61,221 nucleotides of DNA from a virus, in the IMG/VR virus record IMGVR_UViG_3300031631_000002, positions 1-61,221 of that record. One strand, given 5' to 3'. The notes below the pieces were generated by a model that did not search any database, was not told the origin of the DNA, and saw nothing but the letters and a program-made list of their open reading frames with translations. This document shows positions 24,927 to 32,260 of this stretch, piece after piece. Each line of letters opens with the position of its first letter. Position 1 is the stretch's first letter. The position numbers were made by a program, and so were the translations under genes.

Positions 24927-25577
24927 ATGTCAAACAATCAATTTAGTAAAGCAGTAGAAAGTTTTAAAACTTATTCCCTCACAACCGCTAATTTTTTCTC
25001 TTCATGCCGCCGACAGGGTATGACTAGAAAAGATTATGAAACGTGGTCGGTGCAAGAGTTGTGTGCTATGTCAGACGTTATAAAGGAGTACGCGTTTAAA
25101 AAAGACGGTTCGGTCAAAACCGTCTCTGCCGTCTGGAAAAACTTTACTCCCGCTAAAAATAAGGCGGACCGCGGTACATTAGACTGGTCTATAGCTTTCG
25201 CGAATAGCAGTATGGTAGGTTATTCAAACTATCTGAAAGCAAACGGCCTTGATCCAAAAACTTGTAAAGCGGCACCTGTATTATTGTATCCAGTACTTGA
25301 GGCCGTTGTTAACGAGGCCGCTGTGAACGAGGCCGCTGTGAACGAGGCCGCTGTGAACGAGGCCGCTGTGAACGAGGCCACCGTGAACGAGGCCGCTGTG
25401 AACGAGGCCGCTGTGAACGAGCTAACAAGCTTAAAAGAACAGGTAATGGGTAAAGAAGAGCATTTCTTGACCGTACAAAAAGCGGTACTTGCTATCATAT
25501 CGGGAGTCAACGAGAAGAAGACAAAAGCTCAATTGCTCGAAGCAATCAATGAGATTGAAAAAATCGTTAATTGTTAA
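24927..25577 (+). CDS. Leader-region protein with VNEAA repeats
   Basis: The protein has 216 residues and is preceded by TTGGAG. Residues 1-125 form an unrecognised basic domain (FSKAVESFKTYSLTTANFF, TRKDYETWSVQELCAMSDV). Residues about 125-165 are eight tandem copies of VNEAA, predicted to be a rigid acidic helix. The C terminus is another helix (LTSLKEQVMGKEEHFLTVQ). A set of TTTACTAAA palindromes follows the gene, so it could be their binding protein, but no HTH is evident. Function unknown. Confidence 0.65.
   Translation: MSNNQFSKAVESFKTYSLTTANFFSSCRRQGMTRKDYETWSVQELCAMSDVIKEYAFKKDGSVKTVSAVWKNFTPAKNKADRGTLDWSIAFANSSMVGYSNYLKANGLDPKTCKAAPVLLYPVLEAVVNEAAVNEAAVNEAAVNEAAVNEATVNEAAVNEAAVNELTSLKEQVMGKEEHFLTVQKAVLAIISGVNEKKTKAQLLEAINEIEKIVNC
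25299..25418 (+). repeat. Eight tandem 15-bp repeats
   Basis: The unit GAGGCCGCTGTGAAC repeats eight times without gaps (first and sixth units slightly diverged), encoding VNEAA units. Because the period is a multiple of three, other frames also stay open here. Unit number may vary between isolates by slippage. Confidence 0.95.
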
Positions 25578-25594
25578 TACTAACTATAGTAAAA

Positions 25595-25624
25595 ATTCAA
25601 GTTACTAATTTTAGTAACTTGAAT
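25595..25624. repeat. Perfect 30-bp palindrome
   Basis: Arms ATTCAAGTTACTAA and TTAGTAACTTGAAT with TT between them, 18 bases after the stop of the repeat protein. The core TTACTAA..TTAGTAA is the same as in the palindromes at 25660-25841. There is no T-run, so an operator or replication element is as likely as a terminator. Confidence 0.85.
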
Positions 25625-25659
25625 AGCCGGACAAAGAACAAGAAAAAGAAAATAAACGA

Positions 25660-25841
25660 TTTTACTAAAATTTAGTAAAAATAACCGTTAAGCGATTAGT
25701 TCAGAATCGTTAACGGAATTTTTGCGTTTACTGGATTTTAGTAAGTTTTCAGAATTTACTAAAATTTAGTAAAATTTGCTAGTATCCACGCCTTGATTGG
25801 AAAGGATAACCAGCAATTACATTTTACTAAATTTTAGTAAA
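25660..25841. repeat. Cluster of three TTTACTAAA/TTTAGTAAA palindromes
   Basis: Perfect palindromes with one central base occur at 25660-25680, 25755-25773 and 25823-25841 (core TTTACTAAAATTTAGTAAA or with a central T). A half site is at 25736-25744. A further full copy is at 31988-32004 in front of an early gene. The region 25842-26012 holds no gene that I can see. Confidence 0.9.
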
Positions 25842-26012
25842 CGATATTACGTAATTCACTTGTGAGTGAATGTATCGGAAAATGAAATAAACAGAATATG
25901 CTAAAATGATTGGGTAATATTTTGGGTTAACAAAACTGAAATACTTGGAATGTTGAGCCGTAAGAATGTTTTCTATGAAAATGTTTGAGGCATGTCACTC
26001 GATCTAGCGAAA

Positions 26013-26105
26013 AGAACCAGCCTAGCAAGCTGGTTCTGATTTGCCAGCACAATTGCGTGGTGGCAAATTGGAACCAACTAACTTTTACTCTCTCCAGAGA
26101 GTAAA
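26013..26105 (+). promoter_or_regulatory. Three consecutive hairpins before a leader-region gene
   Basis: AGAACCAGC / GCTGGTTCT (26013-26037), ATTTGCCA / TGGCAAAT (26039-26068), then TTTACTCTCT / AGAGAGTAAA with a 2-base centre (26084-26105). The last is repeated, with its flanks, at 26660-26681. They could be attenuator, processing or protein-binding sites. Confidence 0.65.
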
Positions 26106-26149
26106 CATTTAAAGAAGTGATGTCAAGAATCCTAAACTATAAAAGGAGA

Positions 26150-26521
26150 ATGATGATGACAAAATTCTTAGCAGTATGCAAAACAATAAGAAAGAACGAG
26201 AAATTCAAACGTGCCGCATTAGTAAGTAGCATGGACGGCCTACAGGACGCCCTGTGTGTCCCTTACAAAGAAGGCGTGAATTTGTATGCCTTAGTATGCC
26301 TTCATCCGTTTGAAGGCGTGAGCGGACAGCAATGGGCAGCAAGACACCTATTTGGCGGCGGATCGTCGGCAATGAAGAAATTGACAAAATTTGAAGTGGA
26401 AATAACGCCAATAATTGTGAAAGAGGAATCACGCTCGATAAGAGCAGAATTTGAGCGTTCATGCGATCCTAGGATGATCGGCTTGGGAAGTAAAGAAACA
26501 AGACTATGTAATATCTTATAA
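26150..26521 (+). CDS. Leader-region protein of unknown function
   Basis: The protein has 123 residues. AAAAGGAG precedes a run of three ATG codons (26150, 26153, 26156); any of them can be the start, and the frame is open from 26117 upstream. It is Lys/Arg-rich at the N terminus (TKFLAVCKTIRKNEKFKRAA) with LYALVCLHPFEGVSGQQWAA in the middle. No family recognised. It is framed by two copies of the same 22-bp palindrome together with the next gene. Confidence 0.6.
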   Translation: MMMTKFLAVCKTIRKNEKFKRAALVSSMDGLQDALCVPYKEGVNLYALVCLHPFEGVSGQQWAARHLFGGGSSAMKKLTKFEVEITPIIVKEESRSIRAEFERSCDPRMIGLGSKETRLCNIL

Positions 26522-26533
26522 AGGAGAAAACGT

Positions 26534-26656
26534 ATGGAAATAACATTTGAGTATTATTGTGTGCTGAGATCACACTCATGGAGCCGTCACAAAGCATATG
26601 CAAAGAGAAACAAGAGAACACATTACCCGTTCTTCTCCTATTACTTATCGACCTAA
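26534..26656 (+). CDS. Small basic protein
   Basis: The protein has 40 residues (MEITFEYYCVLRSHSWSRHK, AYAKRNKRTHYPFF) with AAGGAG before it and a 12-base gap from the previous gene. It is strongly basic and aromatic. Probably a host-takeover peptide by its place, but this is a guess. Confidence 0.5.
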   Translation: MEITFEYYCVLRSHSWSRHKAYAKRNKRTHYPFFSYYLST

Positions 26657-26659
26657 CTT

Positions 26660-26681
26660 TTTACTCTCTCTGGAGAGTAAA
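26660..26681. repeat. Second copy of the TTTACTCTC palindrome
   Basis: TTTACTCTC / GAGAGTAAA arms with 4 bases between, 3 bases after a stop codon. The flanks CTAACTTTT and the following TTTAA are shared with the copy at 26084-26105. From 26682 to 26831 I see no gene. Confidence 0.75.
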
Positions 26682-26831
26682 CTTTAATAAAGACAATGTA
26701 AAGTAGAAAATACATTAATTTCAGAAACAAGCCCTAACAAATTAACCTAGCAAATCACTATCCAACAATTACAGTTAGTTAGAAATAATTCTAACTAGTA
26801 TCACCACCTAACACACTCAAGGAGAAATAAA

Positions 26832-26930
26832 ATGTCACTAGAAGATGTAATCCGGGAAGTTCAAAAAGAAATTGATGAAGAATTCAACTGGGATCTTGAA
26901 CCTGAAACCGAACTTGACTTCGAATCTTAA
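26832..26930 (+). CDS. Acidic micro-protein
   Basis: The protein has 32 residues (MSLEDVIREVQKEIDEEFNW then DLEPETELDFES), preceded by AAGGAGAAATAAA. It is very acidic, DNA-mimic-like in charge. A terminator-like hairpin follows after 4 bases. Confidence 0.5.
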   Translation: MSLEDVIREVQKEIDEEFNWDLEPETELDFES

Positions 26931-26934
26931 ACAA

Positions 26935-26966
26935 AACAGCCGATTAAACCCACCTAATCGGCTGTT
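26935..26966 (+). terminator. Terminator-like hairpin
   Basis: A 12-bp perfect stem AACAGCCGATTA / TAATCGGCTGTT with an 8-base loop, between two micro-genes. No long T-run follows. Confidence 0.6.
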
Positions 26967-26979
26967 CACGAGGAAAACT

Positions 26980-27132
26980 ATGAAATGTCTTGCCCTAGTA
27001 TACTGGATCGTTTTATTTGCTGTAGCAGGCCAATTTGACTACAACGAGGAAATAGAATGCGAAACGCAATCAGAATTGCAATCGAATCTCCAACCTACTG
27101 GCTTTTCAAGCCAACAATCCGCTTGGAAATAG
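26980..27132 (+). CDS. Small secreted or membrane protein
   Basis: The protein has 50 residues with GAGGAAAA before it. The first 18 residues (MKCLALVYWIVLFAVAGQ) form a signal or anchor segment; the rest is Gln/Glu/Ser-rich. It ends 10 bases from the stop of the convergent helicase-domain gene, with no clear terminator between. Confidence 0.5.
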   Translation: MKCLALVYWIVLFAVAGQFDYNEEIECETQSELQSNLQPTGFSSQQSAWK

Positions 27133-27142
27133 TAAAGCACAT

Positions 27143-27505
27143 CTACTCAGGAATAAAAAATCTTCCGTTAGATTCCCGTTTATATTCAATAAAAGGAAGT
27201 TTACTAACCTTATCATAGAAATGATTTCTAGTCTCAGCCTCAAGATCATTTTCCAAGCAATATCCTTGATATTTAAAATATGCTTCAGATCTAAGAACTT
27301 TGTTCTGAAACGTCTGCATGATGTAAACTATAACTGAAACTGGTTTATGCTTTATTTCTGATTTCAGTATCTCTGAGTAGCACCTGATACTTATGTTTGC
27401 AGCTTTAGAAGTAACACTCATTTTACCAGCATCATCAACAGCCAATTTATGATAGTGATCGCCCATGTCTTTCAGCTTGTCTAAAACTTCATCTCGATAT
27501 TCCAT
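27143..27505 (-). CDS. Stand-alone copy of the primase-helicase C-terminal domain
   Basis: The protein has 120 residues and is preceded by AAAGGAAA. Residues about 55-120 (KVLRSEAYFKYQGYCLENDL, RNHFYDKVSKL, ESNGRFF) align with the C terminus of the 887-residue primase-helicase (KVLRTGMWDKYKEFCIDGS, RNEFYNKVEEV, KEDGRYF). In D5-type helicases this part is a winged-helix region thought to bind DNA. It lies just past the candidate origin. I infer a regulator or loader that binds the same DNA or the same partner. The homology is seen directly; the role is inference. Confidence 0.75.
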   Translation of the reverse strand: MEYRDEVLDKLKDMGDHYHKLAVDDAGKMSVTSKAANISIRCYSEILKSEIKHKPVSVIVYIMQTFQNKVLRSEAYFKYQGYCLENDLEAETRNHFYDKVSKLPFIEYKRESNGRFFIPE

Positions 27506-27569
27506 GTAATTTCCTTTAGTTACAAATTAAAATTCACTCCCAGCCGAGTTAGGCTACCCTAATGCCAAG

Positions 27570-27888
27570 TGGCTGACACTTTCCGGCACTTTCCTGACAG
27601 TGGGATAACCAATGTCAGTATGTCTAAGATCCAGATTCCTGACACTTTTTACAAACAATCCTCCTATAGAAAAATTTTTTCAAGGGGTATGCGACAAACA
27701 GTCCGATAACGGCAAAAACAACCGTTTCACTACAATGTGGTATCTTTTTAAAAAATATTTTTCATATAATAGTATTTAGTAATAAAGTGTCAGGATTCTG
27801 GATCTTAACCATACTACCATTAACTATCCAACTGTCAGGAAAGTGTCGGAAAGTGTCAGCCAAGGGCTTTGTCAGCAAAGTGTCAGGA
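27570..27888. other. Candidate replication origin: 79-bp inverted repeat with GTGTCAG iterons and AT-rich spacer
   Basis: Bases 27570-27648 and 27784-27862 are an imperfect inverted repeat of 79 bases. The outer 32 bases match at 31 positions and the inner 24 at 23; the middle is looser. Each arm carries several CTGACACTTT/AAAGTGTCAG units and one more stands at 27877-27888. The 135-base spacer is AT-rich, with A/T runs at 27670-27680 and 27743-27780. The whole lies in the 400-bp gap between the primase-helicase gene and its small paralogue, with no gene of its own. An origin is the best reading; a regulatory region for the downstream gene is the alternative. Confidence 0.6.
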
Positions 27889-27909
27889 CTCTCTAACACA
27901 TGGAGCAAC

Positions 27910-30573
27910 TTAAATCTCCAAACAGATCCCATTAAAGTACCTCCCATCTTCCTTACGTTCTGCGAACACATTATTGACCTCTTCAACCTTATTATAAAAC
28001 TCGTTTCTTGATACTTGCTCCATGCTACCATCAATACAAAACTCTTTATATTTATCCCACATCCCTGTCCTTAGAACTTTCATACCGTGACCAATTCTAC
28101 ACTTATCAAGTATGAACGTTTCAACTGAGTCTACAGACTGAGCCCAAGACCGAAACAATTCTCCACTATGTGCATCAACCGACTTGTTTTCAATCCACAT
28201 CTTAACACCGTTTATCAGCCAAGCAAGAACTCCAGGTAATTCATGAGCAATTATCCCTACCTCCATCCCATCTATAACTTCATTGTGGTTATGTTGAAAT
28301 TCAACTATAAACCCAGACAAACGTCTTTCAATCTCACTAGAGAATGAATCCAACCTAGGCCAAGCATTCATACTAACAACAAAACTACAGGGACACTCAA
28401 ACTCAACCGTATCCCTGAATAAATTCCTTCCGGACATCAAGTCCCGACCTGTAGCCATTTTGAATCCGGCCGTGTTCACTGGCTTATCATTTCTACCTGT
28501 GTTTTTCTTAACCTCCGGAATGAAATTAATAACTGAGTCCTTCAAACCAATAACCCGCTCCAAAACATTAAGCATACCAAAACTCAAAGCAGTAACGCGA
28601 CCTCTGGGTAGGATGCTCAACATGATTCTTTGTAGAGTTCCTTTACCAACTCCACCTGGACCCTTCATTACAATAGCCTGTTGGAGATCAGTAAGGCTTC
28701 CACACATAGCCAACCCAAGTCCTTTTTGCAGACATTCAACATTAACCACATTATGTAATAACTGATCAAACATTGGAGTTTTCATTTCAAAATCAGGTTC
28801 GAAGGTCAATTTGAATCTGGCCCCTAAATCCTTATCATATGGAATACTATCAACAGAAGGTTTGTCACCTACAACCTCTGTCCTCCAGAAGCTATTAGAA
28901 CATGGGAAGCCGTGAGAGCCTCTCCACGCGTCAACTTTATTTCCAGCGGTAGCTAGGGTGTGTTTTACTACTTGAGCATACTGAGAGCCGGTACGGCACA
29001 GCTTGACCCCTTCATACTTAGTGCCGACAGCCTTTAATAAGATTCCATTATCCTTTTTATTCCAGATAGTCTTATCAAAAGCATACATTTCACCGCCAAA
29101 AACTCTGTAGTCTTTAAACCCTTTAAGTATATCAACAGATAAACGATGGTGGGTTGACTCTGGATTAATTGTGTTAGCATCATCTTCCTCTTTTATATCT
29201 TCAGCTCTGGAAACAACAGCATCCTTTAAATCCAAACGTATGTCTGTTTTAGTGAGGTCTAATTTATCAGCTATCCTACCAGCCAGCTTACTTTCAGAGG
29301 CCTTGCTGAGTTCAGTCTTAAGTAAAAACTCCTCATACCAATCCTCAATCTCATCTCTGGGAGAGTCCTTAATCCACTGTAACAGGTCAGTAGGGTCGAA
29401 CTTAAGCTCATAAACTTCGCCGCCGTGAGCAAATGAATTAAGTATGGTACGGTCGTCATTAACAAATATCTTACACTTACCTGCACCGTATTCTGGCTCT
29501 AAAGGAGGGCGGAAACCTCCTACCTCGTTCCAGTCATCACCGTTGAGCAGGACGTCAAGAACACTAACTTCACTCATGTCATCCTTAATAAGAAAGTCAG
29601 TGCTGAGTAAAACTCCAGCCCTTCTACTTTTGACAGTTCTCTTTGCAATAGATCGTTTAACTCCCTTAGCGGTCAGTCCGTCAATACTAAGAGCATCGTA
29701 GTCTTTCTTTACCTTCTGTACTTCAGGAGAGCTCTTGAGGTCATTCAAATAGTCCTTAACCTCGTAGTCATACGCCTCTTTAATGCCGAGCTCGTCAAAC
29801 CTAGACACAGCCAACTCAGCATCCAGAACTCCTCCAGGGACGTACTCACAGCCGCGAGGAATTGTAGAGTAATCACCCTCAACAGTGCAGTCAGATTCAA
29901 AAACCAAACGCTCTGGTGTTTTGACAGCTTCATCAACAACTGTTCTAGCGAGTACATTACCAGATCTTGTGACCATATGACTCTTGAATCTTAACCAAGC
30001 AAGCTTAAATAAGTATTCGATAACAAGCTTGTCAGCGTTTCTTACTGGGAAGAATATGTGGAGGCCGTTACTAGACTTCTTACCTTCAGGATTTAGGACT
30101 CCTGCTGAAGATGATTCTCTAATCCATCTGCATAAGGTATTCCTTGACTCGCCGTCCTTTCCTATTATGCATCCTGAAAGAACTTCTTCTGTGTAGTCTA
30201 TAAATTGCCCAACCTCTTCCTCGCTCCATTCCCCATGGGCAGAGCCACCATCAACATCAAGGTACATAAGACTTACTGAGTCTGAGTTGCAGTATTTAAA
30301 ATACTCCTTAGTGCGGGATATGATTCCGTTTTCTATATCTTCTCTTCCTTTGAGTCTTATCTTAAATTCATCAAGGCCACTAACTCCAAGGACTAGTGCC
30401 TTTGATGGTTGAGCTCCTAGAGAGGTTATATAATCAGACACATCAGTGATCGGGATGTTTACTGTTCTTCCAGTAGCCCCATAAACAGCCGCCTGAGCTT
30501 TCTTACCCGACTCGCTAACACATTTATTTATAGGTCCATTATCATTAGTAATTTCACTTATAATTATATTCAT
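27910..30573 (-). CDS. Primase-polymerase / SF3 (D5-type) helicase
   Basis: The protein has 887 residues. I start at the ATG 30573, which overlaps the HTH gene's stop (TGATG) with GGGGAG before it. The N-terminal third shows an archaeo-eukaryotic primase pattern: YLDVDGG (metal-binding DxD) and SSNGLHIFFPV (SxH type). A linker of about 250 residues follows. The C-terminal part is an SF3 helicase: KGPGGVGKGTLQR (Walker A), SVINFIPEVKK (Walker B region) and CSFVVSMNAWPR (motif C). The end is a winged-helix-like domain also found as a separate gene at 27143-27505. It would prime and unwind DNA at the adjacent origin. Confidence 0.9.
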   Translation of the reverse strand: MNIIISEITNDNGPINKCVSESGKKAQAAVYGATGRTVNIPITDVSDYITSLGAQPSKALVLGVSGLDEFKIRLKGREDIENGIISRTKEYFKYCNSDSVSLMYLDVDGGSAHGEWSEEEVGQFIDYTEEVLSGCIIGKDGESRNTLCRWIRESSSAGVLNPEGKKSSNGLHIFFPVRNADKLVIEYLFKLAWLRFKSHMVTRSGNVLARTVVDEAVKTPERLVFESDCTVEGDYSTIPRGCEYVPGGVLDAELAVSRFDELGIKEAYDYEVKDYLNDLKSSPEVQKVKKDYDALSIDGLTAKGVKRSIAKRTVKSRRAGVLLSTDFLIKDDMSEVSVLDVLLNGDDWNEVGGFRPPLEPEYGAGKCKIFVNDDRTILNSFAHGGEVYELKFDPTDLLQWIKDSPRDEIEDWYEEFLLKTELSKASESKLAGRIADKLDLTKTDIRLDLKDAVVSRAEDIKEEDDANTINPESTHHRLSVDILKGFKDYRVFGGEMYAFDKTIWNKKDNGILLKAVGTKYEGVKLCRTGSQYAQVVKHTLATAGNKVDAWRGSHGFPCSNSFWRTEVVGDKPSVDSIPYDKDLGARFKLTFEPDFEMKTPMFDQLLHNVVNVECLQKGLGLAMCGSLTDLQQAIVMKGPGGVGKGTLQRIMLSILPRGRVTALSFGMLNVLERVIGLKDSVINFIPEVKKNTGRNDKPVNTAGFKMATGRDLMSGRNLFRDTVEFECPCSFVVSMNAWPRLDSFSSEIERRLSGFIVEFQHNHNEVIDGMEVGIIAHELPGVLAWLINGVKMWIENKSVDAHSGELFRSWAQSVDSVETFILDKCRIGHGMKVLRTGMWDKYKEFCIDGSMEQVSRNEFYNKVEEVNNVFAERKEDGRYFNGICLEI

Positions 30574-30776
30574 CAACAATCTCCCCAAAGCAATTCTGGG
30601 TAGTCAACAATGCCAAAAGTCTTCGAGACAATTATGTGAGCGTTCCTTAAAGTGACGCACTTTATATTTTCCTTGCAGATGTTGTAAGTTGTAGCTCTTG
30701 AGATTCCTAAATACTCTGACAATTGGTCGTAATTTAACTTCTTGTTTTTGCGGTAAGTTTCAAGCTTCATGGTCAC
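30573..30776 (-). CDS. HTH regulator upstream of the primase gene
   Basis: The protein has 67 residues. KLNYDQLSEYLGISRATTYNICKE is a helix-turn-helix of Cro/XRE or excisionase type (Q-x3-A-like, then G-I-S-x-A-T-x-Y). GAGGTG precedes the ATG. It is co-transcribed with the primase-helicase and faces the early plus-strand operon across a region with symmetric promoter-like boxes, so it may switch between the two. An origin-binding accessory role is also possible. Confidence 0.75.
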   Translation of the reverse strand: MTMKLETYRKNKKLNYDQLSEYLGISRATTYNICKENIKCVTLRNAHIIVSKTFGIVDYPELLWGDC

Positions 30777-30802
30777 CTCTGTTTTATATATAGAATATTT
30801 TG

Positions 30803-30843
30803 TTGACTTCTGTGAACCTACAAGGTAGTTTAGCTGAAGTCAA
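30803..30843. promoter_or_regulatory. Face-to-face promoter-like boxes in the divergent control region
   Basis: TTGACTTC (30803-30810) and its mirror GAAGTCAA (30836-30843) frame CTACAAGGTAG. Read rightward, TTGACT is 17 bases before TAGTTT; read leftward, TTGACT is 17 bases before TAGGTT. The -10 boxes are weak, so these are candidate promoters or a palindromic operator for the early operon and the HTH-primase operon. Confidence 0.5.
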
Positions 30844-30906
30844 GTGTAAATGTTGAATATGCAGCAAACCATTCGTCAACGAATGGAAAACTAAAAGGAG
30901 AGCAAA

Positions 30907-31188
30907 ATGAGAATGGAAATGAAGTGCGTGAAATGTGGCGGAGATGACCTCTCAGTAGAGGACACTTCAGTAGAGTACGTTGAGCATAAAGAGGCCTTAG
31001 GAAGTGTGGTAGCTGTGTATCAAGACTCCTCATTCAAAGCAGCTCACATAGAGCCAAAGGATACCTTCTTTGCTGGTGAAGAAGGCACCCACATACTAGT
31101 AAACTTAACTTGTTACTCTTGTGGCGCTGAGATGACTCTGTATGTGTCAGCACCAACTGGTTATGGGGTGGAGGTTGGGCTAGATTAA
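30907..31188 (+). CDS. Zinc-ribbon protein, first gene of the early plus operon
   Basis: The protein has 93 residues with AAAGGAG before the start. Two Cys pairs, KCVKCGG and TCYSCGA, about 65 residues apart, frame an acidic middle part. It may bind a metal and act on host transcription or repair, but no family is recognised. Confidence 0.65.
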   Translation: MRMEMKCVKCGGDDLSVEDTSVEYVEHKEALGSVVAVYQDSSFKAAHIEPKDTFFAGEEGTHILVNLTCYSCGAEMTLYVSAPTGYGVEVGLD

Positions 31189-31226
31189 TCGTCTATTGCT
31201 CAACTTATTTCGTGAGGTTGGCTGAG

Positions 31227-31397
31227 ATGGTGGCGGAAGAGTGCGAGGCATCCGTTGAGAGCCTCGACTTACTTTCTCAGATGCTGCAGGACATCCAACA
31301 CAAATTAGAGGGTACTGATTTTCAAGCTGAATCTGAATTAGCTTCAGAGAACATTAAGAAGTTGAACGCTTTAACAAAACTATTCGTAGGCGAATAG
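31227..31397 (+). CDS. Small helical protein
   Basis: The protein has 56 residues from ATG 31227, with GAGG nine bases before it (a GTG at 31212 is possible but lacks a ribosome site). It is acidic and helical (ASVESLDLLSQMLQDIQHKL). Function unknown. Confidence 0.55.
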   Translation: MVAEECEASVESLDLLSQMLQDIQHKLEGTDFQAESELASENIKKLNALTKLFVGE

Positions 31398-31410
31398 AAA
31401 GGAGAACAAA

Positions 31411-31647
31411 ATGGACGTAAATATATCAGAGACGAGATTAGTAAAGAGAGGAAATAAGAATCTGTTCAATAAGCACTTGTTTATGTCTGGTGATAGGGAA
31501 GAAATCTACAGCGGGGACATAATTGAGTTTAATATCGCAGATGAAGTATATCCCTACTCTGGTACCGTCTCAACATTGCAAGGACTAAGAGTAGAGTGTT
31601 TTAACACGATTTTAAACCAATGGGTGTATCATAACTTGGTAGCATAA
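31411..31647 (+). CDS. Early protein of unknown function
   Basis: The protein has 78 residues with AAAGGAGAACAAA before the ATG. The text SGDREEIYSGDIIEFNIADE followed by a short beta section suggests an SH3-like or OB-like small barrel (as in YopX-type phage proteins), but the match is weak. Confidence 0.6.
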   Translation: MDVNISETRLVKRGNKNLFNKHLFMSGDREEIYSGDIIEFNIADEVYPYSGTVSTLQGLRVECFNTILNQWVYHNLVA

Positions 31648-31653
31648 TTAACG

Positions 31654-31700
31654 TTCACCCAGGTTGCTGGGAAACAAGGCAAAATAAATGAAAAGGAGAA
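31654..31700 (+). repeat. 47-bp direct repeat, first copy
   Basis: Identical over 47 bases with 32223-32269. Here it is untranslated leader in front of the next gene and includes its ribosome site. The related phrase ATTAACGTTCACCC recurs at 31967-31980. Confidence 0.9.
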
Positions 31701-31705
31701 ACAAA

Positions 31706-31957
31706 ATGAAAACTTACATCACGGTAGAGTGTCCAGAGCAGGATAATATACACAGGTTCATATTGAATGCTGTGTCTTTACAGTCAGGGCGGTTGAGAGT
31801 AGACAGAGCGTTTATGAAGTTTGGTATCGAACCAATGGTTATTACATCTGACTTGCGTCCTGATTGGCACTTTAATAAATACGGAGTCCTCCATACTGTA
31901 ACTATAAATAACAAGTATGAACTACGTGGCAACATGCACACAAAGGCATTCTACTAG
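31706..31957 (+). CDS. Early protein of unknown function
   Basis: The protein has 83 residues from ATG 31706, chosen because AAAAGGAG precedes it. It begins MKTYITVECPEQDNIHRFI and has no recognised motif. Its leader carries the 47-bp repeat. Confidence 0.6.
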   Translation: MKTYITVECPEQDNIHRFILNAVSLQSGRLRVDRAFMKFGIEPMVITSDLRPDWHFNKYGVLHTVTINNKYELRGNMHTKAFY

Positions 31958-31987
31958 ATTTAGAATATTAACGTTCACCCAGATCTT

Positions 31988-32004
31988 TTACTAAATTTTA
32001 GTAA
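31988..32004. promoter_or_regulatory. Distant copy of the TTACTAAA palindrome
   Basis: TTACTAAATTTTAGTAA stands 20 bases before an early gene, the same palindrome as the cluster at 25660-25841 about 6 kb away. A protein that binds the cluster should also bind here. Confidence 0.75.
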
Positions 32005-32023
32005 TCTTCAAAGGAGAATCAAA

Positions 32024-32260
32024 ATGGCATTTCAAACACATTCAGAACCATGTGGTTTCAACCCACACTATAGGCAGGGGTTCGGTGAAGAAGTATCACG
32101 AAAGTATGCCTTACTGTGTAAAAATAACAGAGGGCTTACGAGAGCTCTCAGGAAGAGAGCTTATAGAGTTATAGCAGACTTAATCGAAGACGATTTCCCA
32201 ACAACCGTACAGCTTGGTACGTTTCACCCAGGTTGCTGGGAAACAAGGCAAAATAAATGA
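32024..32260 (+). CDS. Early protein of unknown function
   Basis: The protein has 78 residues and is preceded by AAAGGAG and the TTACTAAA palindrome. It is basic in the middle (NRGLTRALRKRAYRVIADLI). Its last 13 codons (FHPGCWETRQNK) are part of the second 47-bp repeat copy. Confidence 0.6.
   Translation: MAFQTHSEPCGFNPHYRQGFGEEVSRKYALLCKNNRGLTRALRKRAYRVIADLIEDDFPTTVQLGTFHPGCWETRQNK

Noticed and set aside
25229-25510. 93-codon minus-strand frame over the VNEAA repeats
   Set aside because: Open because of the 15-base period; the plus-strand frame has a ribosome site and unique ends.
27762-28034. 90-codon minus-strand frame across the inverted repeat
   Set aside because: Overlaps the real primase-helicase end in another frame and lies on the inverted repeat; no ribosome site.
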